From Chloroflexota bacterium (GTDB taxonomy: Bacteria; Chloroflexota; Anaerolineae; J036; Brachytrichaceae), in the NCBI GenBank assembly GCA_025354985.1, contig JANXLU010000072.1, positions 1 to 64,000 of the forward strand: DNA of 64,000 nt. Reading direction: 5' to 3'. Made by a program: the position numbers and the translations under genes. The notes beneath the pieces are model-generated. The model saw only the letters and a program-made list of their open reading frames with translations, made no database searches and was not told the origin of the DNA. Positions 1 to 7,373 of this stretch are shown here, piece after piece. Each line of letters begins with the position of its first letter. The stretch's first letter is position 1.

Positions 1-2
1 TG

Positions 3-788
3 GCAGCGCAGTCTGGTGCTGCAATGCCTGCCGTGCCGGCCAAACCAGCAGCGCCGGCAACTACGGCAAAGGCGGCCGTTGCAACCGCGGCGCCGGTCAC
101 CGCCAGCGGGCCCGCAGCGTTGCCAAAGCCGGCCAACCCAAATTTGGTGATTCAGCGACCATTGACTCAGATTATCGCTTCCAACGCCGGAAACTTGCGG
201 CCCCAGGCAAGCGGCGCCGCCATTTTGGGCGGGATCAGGGTTGTGGAAAATGCAAACACCCTCAATATTCCCACTGGTGTCACGCGTCGCGAATTCTTGA
301 ATTATGTGTGGGGTGCCTCAATGGCCCTACTGCTTGCAGAGTCCACTGCACTTACCCTGCTGTTCGCATTTCCGCGCTTTCGCGCGGGCGAGTTCGGCGG
401 CAAAATAAAGACCGCGCTCGCTGACTTTCCAAAGCAGCTGGGGGATCCGATCGCGAACGAAGTTGGCAAGTTCTGGATGGTCTTCACCAACGCGGGATTG
501 ATGGCGCACTACAAGATATGCACCCATCTGGGCTGCATTTTTAAATGGGATGCCGCCGCGAAAATTTTCGCATGTCCGTGTCATGGATCGCAGTTCAACT
601 ACGATGGAACATATCACGCCGGTCCCGCACCCCGAGGCTTGGATCATTTCCAGTTTGAATTGTTGGATGCGGGAGAAAAAGTGCTCTACGCTACGACCGC
701 GGGCGAACCCGTGGACATTTCAAAATATCCGAACGCCGTGTTTATGAACGTAAATACTGGTGGCAAGGTTACGGGGATTGCACGCTAA
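3..788 (+). CDS. Rieske iron-sulfur protein, 5' end outside window
   Basis: This is the high-potential 2Fe-2S subunit of a cytochrome bc/b6f-type quinol:cytochrome c oxidoreductase. It passes electrons from quinol at the Qo site to cytochrome c. The frame is open to the left edge, so the start is unknown; residues are counted from the ATG at base 24. A Pro/Ala-rich N-terminal stretch (about 1-45) precedes a single membrane anchor (about 89-115, after TRREFLNYVWG). The Rieske cluster motifs are intact: CTHLGC at 166-171 and CPCHGSQF from 184. These supply ligands C166, H168, C184 and H187 and the disulfide pair C171/C186. The conserved GPAPRGL loop follows. Cytochrome b and a dihaem cytochrome c follow on the same strand, so this is the first recognisable gene of the complex operon. 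The low-complexity N-terminal extension is longer than in typical Rieske proteins, and its role is unknown. Confidence 0.95.
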   Translation, partial: AAQSGAAMPAVPAKPAAPATTAKAAVATAAPVTASGPAALPKPANPNLVIQRPLTQIIASNAGNLRPQASGAAILGGIRVVENANTLNIPTGVTRREFLNYVWGASMALLLAESTALTLLFAFPRFRAGEFGGKIKTALADFPKQLGDPIANEVGKFWMVFTNAGLMAHYKICTHLGCIFKWDAAAKIFACPCHGSQFNYDGTYHAGPAPRGLDHFQFELLDAGEKVLYATTAGEPVDISKYPNAVFMNVNTGGKVTGIAR

Positions 789-854
789 GGCTGTTGAAAC
801 GCTTACCCAAGTTCGGGTATCGCCTGCAGCAAGTTTTTTGAGGAGTTTCGCAAT

Positions 855-2543
855 ATGTCAGTAATTGGCAAGGACTTGATTGACGAGGTCAAGGAATTTG
901 GCGTAAAAGCCACGTTGGCTCAGCGCGCCGACGATTTGTTTACCCGGGCAACAGCCGGGTTGAGCTGGAATGATGTGCGCGGCATTTTGCGGGGCGATGC
1001 GCCACCAAAGCCAAATCCGCGTGTGTATCCCCATACCGAAGCGTTCTGGTTTCACATTCGCCCAAGCTTTTATCACGAGGCCGTCACCACACTGTATCCC
1101 ACTTTTCGCCTGGGCTACCTGTCTGCGCTCTTCTTTGCGATTGAGATCATTACCGGCATATTTTTGATGGTGTTCTACACCCCATCGCCCGAGCGGGCAT
1201 ATGCCAACATGATTGACATCATGACCAACGTCCCATTTGGAACGTTTATGCGCAATCTGCACCGCCTTGGCGCAGAGCTTATGGTCATCATTGTTACACT
1301 GCACATGTGGCGAACGTTTGCCACGGGGAGCTACAAAAAGCCCCGCCAATTTACGTGGTTTACGGGTGTGATGCTGCTAATAATGACCATGTTTCTGTCA
1401 TTTAGCGGCTACCTGCTTCCGTGGGATCAATTGGCGTTTTGGGCGGTCACGATTGGAACAAGCATGGCTGATGCCGCGCCCCTGGTGGGCCCACAGGTTA
1501 ACCTGCTCTTGCGCGGCGCCCCGGATATTGGTGCGGGAGGCCTGCTGCGGTTCTACTTATTCCACGTCTTGCTTTTTCCGGCCATTGGCATTGTTTTCCT
1601 AAGTGTGCATTATTACAAGGTGGTCCGGTTTGGAATCAGCCTCCCGCCACACATGGAAAAAGTCGGTGACGACACTGCCAGAAAGGTGCGACCTGAGCAG
1701 CGCGTGCCGTTCCTTCCGGATATAGCCACCAATGAAATCATGTATGCTGCAGTGGCCACCGGGCTTCTGGCATTGTCGTGCGTGACTTGGTATGCCGGGG
1801 CGCCGTTTGAAACACACAGCAATCCGCAGATTACCCCGTTGCACACGGTTGCGCCCTGGTATTTCTATTGGCTGCAGGGTCTGATCAAGATTCCGCACAT
1901 AATTCCGTTCCTGCCAGAGAGCCTGGCGATACCATTGGATAAGTTCGTCGCCGGACTTGGTCTAACGCCAAAAACCCTGTGGGGGATTGTTATTCCGCCC
2001 ATCATTATCGTGGGACTGTTTGCAATTCCGTATCTGGATCCAAACCCAAGCAGGCGCTACAAGGACCGCAAAATCGCACTTGGTATTGGCATCGTGTTTG
2101 AGCTGCTTATTCTGTATCTATCGCTGGGTGGAATACCAACTGGCGTGCCGGCGACTGGGTTTGGATATGTCGGAGCCAACCCGCCGGTGGAAGTTGGTCA
2201 GGAATTTATTCCAGACGAGGGTGAAAGCCTGGTCAAGGCGATACCATATGACCAGCTCCCGCCCGGCACTTACAAAATCACCGGCGATCCCGCGATTGCC
2301 AATGCGCCACAGTTGAATGCGGTCATCAAAGACATTTACATGTTGATGGAAGAGAAGAAGGATGTGCGGGATCCACTCGGCCGCGTGTTGGATCGTGAAG
2401 CGGATGGCACCGTTGTAATCAGCAACCTGCAAACCAACGTGCGCAGATTTACGATCAACATCTCCTATACGGATGATCAAGGCATTCCCCAGCTCTTCAC
2501 CAAGGACGCTTACATTCACGCCGATTCCGGATACGCCAAATAG
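855..2543 (+). CDS. Cytochrome b, fused N- and C-terminal domains
   Basis: This is the membrane core of the quinol:cytochrome c oxidoreductase, carrying two b haems and the Qo/Qi sites. At 562 residues it holds the cytochrome b6-like four-helix half and the subunit IV-like half in one chain, plus a hydrophilic C-terminal extension (about 440-562). The haem ligands are H136/H150 and H237/H252. The second pair has 14 residues between the histidines, as in b6f-type proteins, rather than the 13 of mitochondrial bc1. The Qo signature reads APWYF at 333-337 where canonical proteins have PEWYF; this variant is known in other bacterial bc complexes. The Rieske gene lies upstream and the dihaem cytochrome c starts 2 bases after the stop, consistent with one transcript. 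The start ATG follows the SD-like GAGGAG about 8 bases upstream. Confidence 0.96.
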   Translation: MSVIGKDLIDEVKEFGVKATLAQRADDLFTRATAGLSWNDVRGILRGDAPPKPNPRVYPHTEAFWFHIRPSFYHEAVTTLYPTFRLGYLSALFFAIEIITGIFLMVFYTPSPERAYANMIDIMTNVPFGTFMRNLHRLGAELMVIIVTLHMWRTFATGSYKKPRQFTWFTGVMLLIMTMFLSFSGYLLPWDQLAFWAVTIGTSMADAAPLVGPQVNLLLRGAPDIGAGGLLRFYLFHVLLFPAIGIVFLSVHYYKVVRFGISLPPHMEKVGDDTARKVRPEQRVPFLPDIATNEIMYAAVATGLLALSCVTWYAGAPFETHSNPQITPLHTVAPWYFYWLQGLIKIPHIIPFLPESLAIPLDKFVAGLGLTPKTLWGIVIPPIIIVGLFAIPYLDPNPSRRYKDRKIALGIGIVFELLILYLSLGGIPTGVPATGFGYVGANPPVEVGQEFIPDEGESLVKAIPYDQLPPGTYKITGDPAIANAPQLNAVIKDIYMLMEEKKDVRDPLGRVLDREADGTVVISNLQTNVRRFTINISYTDDQGIPQLFTKDAYIHADSGYAK

Positions 2544-2545
2544 AC

Positions 2546-3505
2546 ATGCTTAGCAAACTGCTGGTTTTTAAACCATCCTATCCTGTACGTATTTTTGCTG
2601 GTCTCTTCTCGATTCTCATTGCCTTGGGTGTTTGCGCCGCCGCAGGCATTTCCGACATCGCGGCCGACACCTTAAAAGAGCGGGATGATCAATTCAACGG
2701 CCGACTTATAGAGGCCGGCGCTAACAACTACATTCAACAGTGTTCCCGCTGCCATGGCGTGCAGGGCAAGGGTGTGGACGGACAGGGACCCGCCATCAGC
2801 AGTTTGAATTTCCTGGGTGGGCCAAAGTTTGTAAACGGAAAAGCCGAGCAGGATGCGAGTGGAAATGTAATCAATTTTCCGAGCCAGCGCCTGAAGGATC
2901 TTGGCTACGGCGGCACCATAGAACAATATGTAGCGAGCGTTACCGCAGCCGGCATGCCGGTCAAGAGCAGCGCTATCTGGGGTGCGCCACACCCGGTGTT
3001 TAGCAATCTTTACGGTGGGCCGTTGCGCCCGGATCAGGTTGACAATGTGACCCGGTTTGTAATCAACTGGAAGAAGCAGCCGTTTACTGTTGGCGTCATA
3101 GACTCGCTAAAACCCGGGTCCGAGAGTGGCCCTGCACCCACACCGGCCCCATTGACGCCGGCGCAGGAAGCCGGCAAAGCTGTTTATCTTGGCGCCGCCG
3201 GGTGCACCGCCTGCCACGCGGTAAAGGGTGTTGGCAATCAGGGTGGAACCGGGCCAGCCCTGAGCAAGATTTATGCCGATGCCAAAACAATCATTACCAG
3301 CCTCGAATATAAGGCGGCGGGCGGCAAGGCAACGACACCCGAAGATTACATAAAAGAATCCATTCTGGTTCCCAACCAGTATATTTATCCTGATTGCCCG
3401 CAAGGTCCGTGCGCGGCCGGCGTGATGCCCCAGACATTTGCAACCACAATCAAGGCTGACGATTTGGCAAACCTGGTTCAGTTTTTGAGTTCGCTCGGCA
3501 GATAG
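2546..3505 (+). CDS. Dihaem cytochrome c subunit of bc complex
   Basis: This is a membrane-anchored c-type cytochrome of 319 residues that probably takes electrons from the Rieske protein and replaces cytochrome c1. An N-terminal signal anchor (about 13-35) is followed by two cytochrome c domains. The haem-binding motifs are CSRCH at 66-70 and CTACH at 220-224. A Pro-rich linker (PAPTPAPLTP, about 195-205) separates them. The C-terminal domain contains a Met in the sequence GVMPQTF, a likely axial ligand. It follows cytochrome b by 2 bases and is followed by a strong terminator, so it closes the operon. No other oxidase genes lie in the window, so its electron acceptor cannot be named. Confidence 0.94.
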   Translation: MLSKLLVFKPSYPVRIFAGLFSILIALGVCAAAGISDIAADTLKERDDQFNGRLIEAGANNYIQQCSRCHGVQGKGVDGQGPAISSLNFLGGPKFVNGKAEQDASGNVINFPSQRLKDLGYGGTIEQYVASVTAAGMPVKSSAIWGAPHPVFSNLYGGPLRPDQVDNVTRFVINWKKQPFTVGVIDSLKPGSESGPAPTPAPLTPAQEAGKAVYLGAAGCTACHAVKGVGNQGGTGPALSKIYADAKTIITSLEYKAAGGKATTPEDYIKESILVPNQYIYPDCPQGPCAAGVMPQTFATTIKADDLANLVQFLSSLGR

Positions 3506-3526
3506 CACCGGCCCCCAAACTAAAAA

Positions 3527-3562
3527 GAAGGCATCGGAATTCACACCCGATGCCTTTTTTGT
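3527..3562 (+). terminator. Rho-independent terminator of bc operon
   Basis: A 9-10 bp perfect stem (AGGCATCGG, 3529-3537, pairing with CCGATGCCT, 3547-3555) has a 9-base loop and runs into six T residues at 3555-3560. It lies 21 bases after the cytochrome c stop. Confidence 0.92.
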
Positions 3563-3566
3563 TGGG

Positions 3567-3644
3567 TTACATAGTGTAATAACTACACATTCCCGGCTCA
3601 AATGTGACACTTTTCCCAAGAACTTCCCGGAATAATTCCCGGAA
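3567..3644. promoter_or_regulatory. Repeated palindromic sites upstream of WXG100 genes
   Basis: The spacer between the bc-operon terminator and the first WXG100 gene holds TTACA-TAG-TGTAA (3567-3579). It also holds a partial TTCCCGG at 3590-3596 and two full copies of TTCCCGGAA at 3624-3632 and 3636-3644. Each TTCCCGGAA is itself a near-palindrome, and the two copies are 12 bases apart start to start. This is operator-like. The binding protein is unknown. A weak -10 candidate (TATTCT) lies at 3686-3691. Confidence 0.45.
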
Positions 3645-3750
3645 AATGGGACAAAGCTCCCCTTTCTTTGGGACGCCGACCCTGCTATTCTGTTCTCAAG
3701 GTCGATAACCAAACGAAATCGAAAAACTAATTTATTAAAGGAGATACAAA

Positions 3751-4068
3751 ATGGCAGCTGCAAAGATTCGTGCAAATCACGACGAGCTCAAGCAAATGAG
3801 CCAGACATTCAGTGCTCAGTCCGACGCGATTAAGCAAATGAGTGACAACCTGCGCTCAAACATGGACACCCTCGAGGGTGGAGATTGGATTGGCAAGGGT
3901 GCCAAGGCGTTTTACAGCGAAATGGGCGGCGCAATTCTGCCCGCGCTGCGAAACCTGAATCACGCCCTGGTGGAAGGTGCCAAAATCACCAACGCAATTT
4001 CCAACGTCATGCGCAAGGCCGAAAAGGAAGCGCACGATGCGCTCAAGAACTGGTCATACGACGCGTAA
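3751..4068 (+). CDS. WXG100 family protein 1
   Basis: This is a 105-residue ESAT-6/WXG100-type helical hairpin protein. Members of the family are small secreted or secretion-associated proteins of type VII-like systems. Two predicted helices flank the turn GGDWIGKGAKAF (about 43-54), which carries the W-x-G signature. The start is supported by an excellent SD sequence (AAAGGAGAT) before ATG 3751. The N-terminus (about 45 residues) and the central turn closely match the N-terminal domain of the large Gly-rich protein at 5279, so the two are probably paralogues. No ATPase (EccC/EssC) or other type VII component lies in the window, so secretion is inferred only from the family. Confidence 0.9.
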   Translation: MAAAKIRANHDELKQMSQTFSAQSDAIKQMSDNLRSNMDTLEGGDWIGKGAKAFYSEMGGAILPALRNLNHALVEGAKITNAISNVMRKAEKEAHDALKNWSYDA

Positions 4069-4130
4069 TCAACAGTCAATAGGAACAAACCTTATTTTGG
4101 CTCGGTTACACGGGCCAGGGAGCAACAAAA

Positions 4131-4427
4131 ATGGCAGATGAACGAATGAATTATCAGTCGATGGAGGCAATGTCCAAGGCCTTTGTAAAGGCGCACAATG
4201 ACCTCACCACGACACAGAAAGAACTGGAAAAGATTGCCAAGAGCATTACCGATGGCGCTCTTCTTGGTGATGCCGGCAAGGCCTTTGCAGAGTTGATCAA
4301 CACCACCTGGAAGGACAAAATGACCCGCATCGAAGACAAGATGAACGAACTGGCCGGCGATGTGACCGACGCGATGGAAGCCAACAAGGAAGCTGTCGGC
4401 CAGGCCAAGGATCTCTTCACGAACTAG
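4131..4427 (+). CDS. WXG100-like helical protein 2
   Basis: This 98-residue, highly helical and charged protein has the size and layout of the WXG100 family, but the central turn reads LLGDAGKAF, so the Trp is missing. The ATG is preceded by GGGAG at SD distance. It lies 62 bases after the first WXG100 gene and 32 bases before the next one, in a run of similar small genes with similar ribosome sites. It may be a partner in a heterodimer with a neighbouring WXG protein. The assignment rests on length, predicted helical hairpin and context rather than on the full motif. Confidence 0.78.
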   Translation: MADERMNYQSMEAMSKAFVKAHNDLTTTQKELEKIAKSITDGALLGDAGKAFAELINTTWKDKMTRIEDKMNELAGDVTDAMEANKEAVGQAKDLFTN

Positions 4428-4459
4428 TTTCAATATTTTAAAAAGAGAGAACAACAATC

Positions 4460-4783
4460 ATGAACATGCTTATTCAGTTTGTCCGCAGCGAAGTCGAAAG
4501 CGTGATGAGCACCGTAACGCAGAATCACAGTGCGGCCCAGGGCGTTATGGGCGCCATCCAGAAGTTTCCGCCCTTGATCAAGCAATCCTGGATCGGTGGT
4601 GACGCCGACGAGTTTGAGGCCGACGTGGCCCGCAAGATTATGCCGGTTATTGCAGCATTGATTGCGGCCATCATGGGCATCAACACAAACCTGACCGATG
4701 CGACCAGCATCATGGAGAACGCTGACTCTGAAAGCAGCGGTCTGGTCGGCAAGCTCGGCGACGCCGTCGGCAAAATATTCTAG
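4460..4783 (+). CDS. WXG100 family protein 3
   Basis: This 107-residue protein has a central turn SWIGGDADEF (about 43-52) that fits the W-x-G signature between two helices. The second helix is unusually hydrophobic (IMPVIAALIAAIMGI). An SD-like AGAGAG precedes ATG 4460. It sits in the middle of the WXG100 run and probably shares its transcript. It differs clearly in sequence from the first copy, so the cluster is not a simple recent tandem duplication. Confidence 0.85.
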   Translation: MNMLIQFVRSEVESVMSTVTQNHSAAQGVMGAIQKFPPLIKQSWIGGDADEFEADVARKIMPVIAALIAAIMGINTNLTDATSIMENADSESSGLVGKLGDAVGKIF

Positions 4784-4862
4784 GTCAACCCTGTAATCAC
4801 ACACGTTTTTGAACCGATTGCGCAAGCAATCATCAAAGGCACATAAATTAGGAGCAACAACA

Positions 4863-5174
4863 ATGGCTGGAAATATTGTTCAAATGGACTACACGGTGAT
4901 GCGCGCGGTGTCCACCGGTTTCAAGACCCAGGCCGATGTCCTGGACGGCATCGACAAAGCACTCACCGCCGCAATCAACATTTTGCGCGCGACGGCATTC
5001 CTGAGCGGCGGCACCTCGTTGGCGCTTGCAAACTACCTGGAAAATATTGACAAGCAAATCAAGAAGCTGGTCAAGCTTTGCCACGAGTTTGCTTCGGACC
5101 TGAGCAATGCGGTCAAGGATCACATCAACGGTGACATCAAAGGCAAGAGCTACTTTGGCGAGGGCTTGAAGTAA
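4863..5174 (+). CDS. ESAT-6-like small helical protein
   Basis: This is a 103-residue protein. The ATG at 4863 is chosen over an upstream in-frame start because AGGAG lies about 9 bases before it. It has two predicted helices around a central turn with FLSGGTSLAL (about 46-55) instead of W-x-G, and a Lys-rich second helix. Length, helical content and position within the WXG100 cluster suggest a divergent member of the same fold. A hairpin with a T tract follows 32 bases after its stop, so it ends the first transcription segment of the cluster. Confidence 0.72.
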   Translation: MAGNIVQMDYTVMRAVSTGFKTQADVLDGIDKALTAAINILRATAFLSGGTSLALANYLENIDKQIKKLVKLCHEFASDLSNAVKDHINGDIKGKSYFGEGLK

Positions 5175-5206
5175 CGTGACTGCTTGAATTAGATCAAGCG
5201 CAAACA

Positions 5207-5243
5207 GGGGCGCACTCGACACACGAGTTGCGCCCCGTTTTTT
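5207..5243 (+). terminator. Terminator or attenuator inside WXG100 cluster
   Basis: A GC-rich stem (GGGGCGCACTCG, 5207-5218, with CGAGTTGCGCCCC, 5224-5236, one bulged A) is followed by T6 (5238-5243). It separates the four small WXG100-like genes from the large Gly-rich WXG100 gene. Confidence 0.85.
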
Positions 5244-5278
5244 AGTCCTGCGAACCACTGACACGAGGAGTAGAACCA

Positions 5279-6865
5279 ATGGCAGCACCCCGCATCCGGG
5301 CCAATTTTGACGAGCTCAACAAAATAGCACAAGACTTCAAACGTGCTGCAGACTTGCAGCAAGGTGTTGTGCAGACGCTGAAACAGCACGTGGAAGTGCT
5401 GCGAGGCGGTGATTGGGAGGGCAAGGGATCACGCGCGTTTTATGACGAGATGGACAGCGTCATTTTCCCGGCGCTCAAACGCCTCATTTTTGCCCTAACA
5501 CTGGGTGCTCAAATCACGGGTGGCATCGCCCAGGTAATGCGTGGCGCGGAGCGCGATGCTGGCGCAGCCCTAAAAAAGCCGCACGAGCACGGAGAAGCCG
5601 ATCGTACAAATTCAAATGGCGGGACAGGCACTGACGGCGCCAATGGTGGAACTGGCGGCGGTTCAACAGGCGGCTCATCTGGAAGTGTGGCGAGTTCGGG
5701 TGCTGGCACCGGTAGTATCGGGGGCTCGGGTGGCGGTGGTGCACAATTTGGCGCGCCAACCGGAACCAATGGCAATGGATCGGGTAGTGGCCTGGATGCG
5801 GCGGGTATGGCTGCTGCAGCGGGTGCGATGGCCGGCGGCTTGGGTGCCGCTATTGGTGACGTCATCAAGAACATCGGCGACCTCGTAAACACGTTGACTG
5901 GTCAAGGTGGTGGTGGTGGCGCGGCATTCGCAGGTGGTGCAACAACCGGTTCCGGAGCCGGCTCCGATTCAGCTTCGGATAATGCGGGTGGCGGCGATGA
6001 TTCCACAGGCGGCGGATCAAATGGCTCCGGTTCTGGAAACGGTTCCGCAGGCGATCCGGATATTGCCACCCTGGATGATATTGCCCAAAATGGAACCGGT
6101 TCATGGAACGCAGCCATTGGAGCATTCGAAAATAGTTTGGGCGGCGGCGCGGGATCATCGGGCGGTGGGAGTGAAAACGGAGATTTTGATGACTCTGCTG
6201 ACTTTGACGGTCAGTCCGGCTCAGGTGGTTCAAGCTCGGGCTCAACCGATCCGGATATCGCCACGTTGGACGATATCGAACAAAACGGAACCGGGACGTG
6301 GAACAAAGCCATTGATGCCTTCGAAAATGAATTGGGCGGCACGCCTGGATCGTCAGGAACGGGTGCGCGGACTGCCGCGGACGGCGCCGGTAGCGGTTCT
6401 GGTACGGGAGGCGGCACCGGCGGTGGAAGTGGCAGTGGTAGCGGTGGTGGATCAAGCGGTGGTGGCAGCCCGTCTGCCGACCCGACAGCCGCAAAGCCCG
6501 AAACCGCCCCACCCCAAAGTAGCGGCGGTGGTGGTGGCGGCGGCGGAGACCCCGCCAGCTCCGGAAGCTCAAGCGGGAGTGGTGGCGGATTCTCGGGCGG
6601 GAGTGGCTTGGGCGGTGGCAGCGCAGCGGCGGGCGATGCCGCACCAACTGGCCCCAAGGCCGGGGAAACGACAGCCAATCCAAACAGTTCATTCCGCACC
6701 GACGGAGACATCGGCTCCGGACAATCGGGTACCAGCGGTAAAGATGCCGGAGACGGTGGTACGGGCGGTGGCGCCGGCGCGGGTCTGGCCGGGCTTGCAG
6801 GCGCAGCGGCCACGGTCGCTGCAGCAGCGCTGGGTCGCAAATCGAAGGGCGACGGAAACACTTAG
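5279..6865 (+). CDS. Large WXG100 protein with Gly/Ser-rich repeat region
   Basis: This 528-residue protein has three parts. Residues 1-105 form a WXG100 domain with the turn GGDWEGKGSRAF, similar to the small protein at 3751. Residues about 106-495 are Gly/Ser/Asp-rich and low in complexity. Within them are two near-identical 31-residue modules at 259-289 and 324-354, each starting DPDIATLDDI and ending in a GAFEN or DAFEN core. The C-terminus is a short hydrophobic Ala/Gly segment followed by RKSK, which resembles a sortase-type tail but has no LPxTG. A plausible role is a secreted or surface substrate of a type VII-like system. GAGG lies 9 bases before the ATG. A terminator-like hairpin lies just upstream, so expression may be tuned separately from the small genes. 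Confidence 0.85.
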   Translation: MAAPRIRANFDELNKIAQDFKRAADLQQGVVQTLKQHVEVLRGGDWEGKGSRAFYDEMDSVIFPALKRLIFALTLGAQITGGIAQVMRGAERDAGAALKKPHEHGEADRTNSNGGTGTDGANGGTGGGSTGGSSGSVASSGAGTGSIGGSGGGGAQFGAPTGTNGNGSGSGLDAAGMAAAAGAMAGGLGAAIGDVIKNIGDLVNTLTGQGGGGGAAFAGGATTGSGAGSDSASDNAGGGDDSTGGGSNGSGSGNGSAGDPDIATLDDIAQNGTGSWNAAIGAFENSLGGGAGSSGGGSENGDFDDSADFDGQSGSGGSSSGSTDPDIATLDDIEQNGTGTWNKAIDAFENELGGTPGSSGTGARTAADGAGSGSGTGGGTGGGSGSGSGGGSSGGGSPSADPTAAKPETAPPQSSGGGGGGGGDPASSGSSSGSGGGFSGGSGLGGGSAAAGDAAPTGPKAGETTANPNSSFRTDGDIGSGQSGTSGKDAGDGGTGGGAGAGLAGLAGAAATVAAAALGRKSKGDGNT

Positions 6866-6949
6866 TGACCTTCTGAGCCATGAGCGCAGCCCGAATTCGC
6901 GACTGCGGATCGGCACAATTTACGTTCATAAAACTTGGGAGTGCGCAAT

Positions 6950-6980
6950 AACTTCGAACGCGCTTTGCGCGTTCGAAGTT
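6950..6980. repeat. Perfect 14-bp-arm hairpin
   Basis: The arm AACTTCGAACGCGC (6950-6963), loop TTT, and its exact reverse complement (6967-6980) form a strong hairpin 84 bases after the large WXG100 gene. There is no T tract, so it is either a factor-dependent terminator/3' stabiliser or a palindromic repeat element. Confidence 0.75.
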
Positions 6981-7172
6981 CCCGGCTACTTTGTCAGCGA
7001 GTCGCTTGCAATCAGATACCAGGCGCAACGACATTGGTTTCATCGTAAGTCCAACCAAACAGCTTACGTGCCTGTACGGACCAACGACCGCGGACTCTCA
7101 TGACACCCTAAAGAACTTATGTTCTGGTTGTTGCATGTCCGCGCCCCGAACGTCGACCAAATCCAGTGCCTT

Positions 7173-7340
7173 CCATGCCCATCCAAATGTCCTCATGCTC
7201 GAAAAAATTCTTGTTTTGAGGACATTTAAGGACATGCAAAACATCGCCACACCCCGCAAAAACCCCAGTGGTGCAGCAAATCATGCCATGCCCATCCTTT
7301 TTCCTCCTCATGAAAAAAAGATGTTATGTGAAGGACATGC
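7173..7340. repeat. Diverged direct duplication upstream of bcp
   Basis: Two modules share borders. CCATGCCCATCC begins each one (7173-7184 and 7286-7297), followed by a TCCTCATG-like core, and AAGGACATGC ends each one (7228-7237 and 7331-7340). The first copy also contains the inverted repeat AAATGTCCTCA (7185-7195) with TGAGGACATTT (7217-7227). Confidence 0.55.
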
Positions 7341-7360
7341 GAAGCCGGAGACTGCCACTC

Positions 7361-7366
7361 TATAAT
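7361..7366 (+). promoter_or_regulatory. -10 box for leaderless bcp transcript
   Basis: A perfect TATAAT lies 7 bases before ATG 7374, with no SD sequence between. Transcription would begin at or next to the start codon. Confidence 0.6.
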
Positions 7367-7373
7367 CCAGTTT

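Larger units (their letters stand above)
6866..7373. other. 508-base intergenic region with repeats
   Basis: No convincing gene is present; short open frames here lack ribosome sites and family resemblance. The region holds a perfect 31-base palindrome (6950-6980), a diverged direct duplication (7173-7237 and 7286-7340), an 11-bp inverted repeat (7185-7195 with 7217-7227) and the -10 box of the bcp gene (7361-7366). Confidence 0.6.

Noticed and set aside
1851..1865. Loss of the PEWY motif as a novel cytochrome b variant
   Set aside because: APWY-type Qo motifs are already known in several bacterial bc complexes.
5279..6865. Sortase-anchored surface protein
   Set aside because: The hydrophobic end and RKSK tail fit, but no LPxTG-like motif is present.
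5865..7103. Long open frames on both strands across the Gly/Ser-rich WXG100 gene
   Set aside because: They arise from the simple GGN/AGC codon pattern of the real gene; the products are Arg/His- or Pro/Ala-rich with no family pattern or ribosome site.
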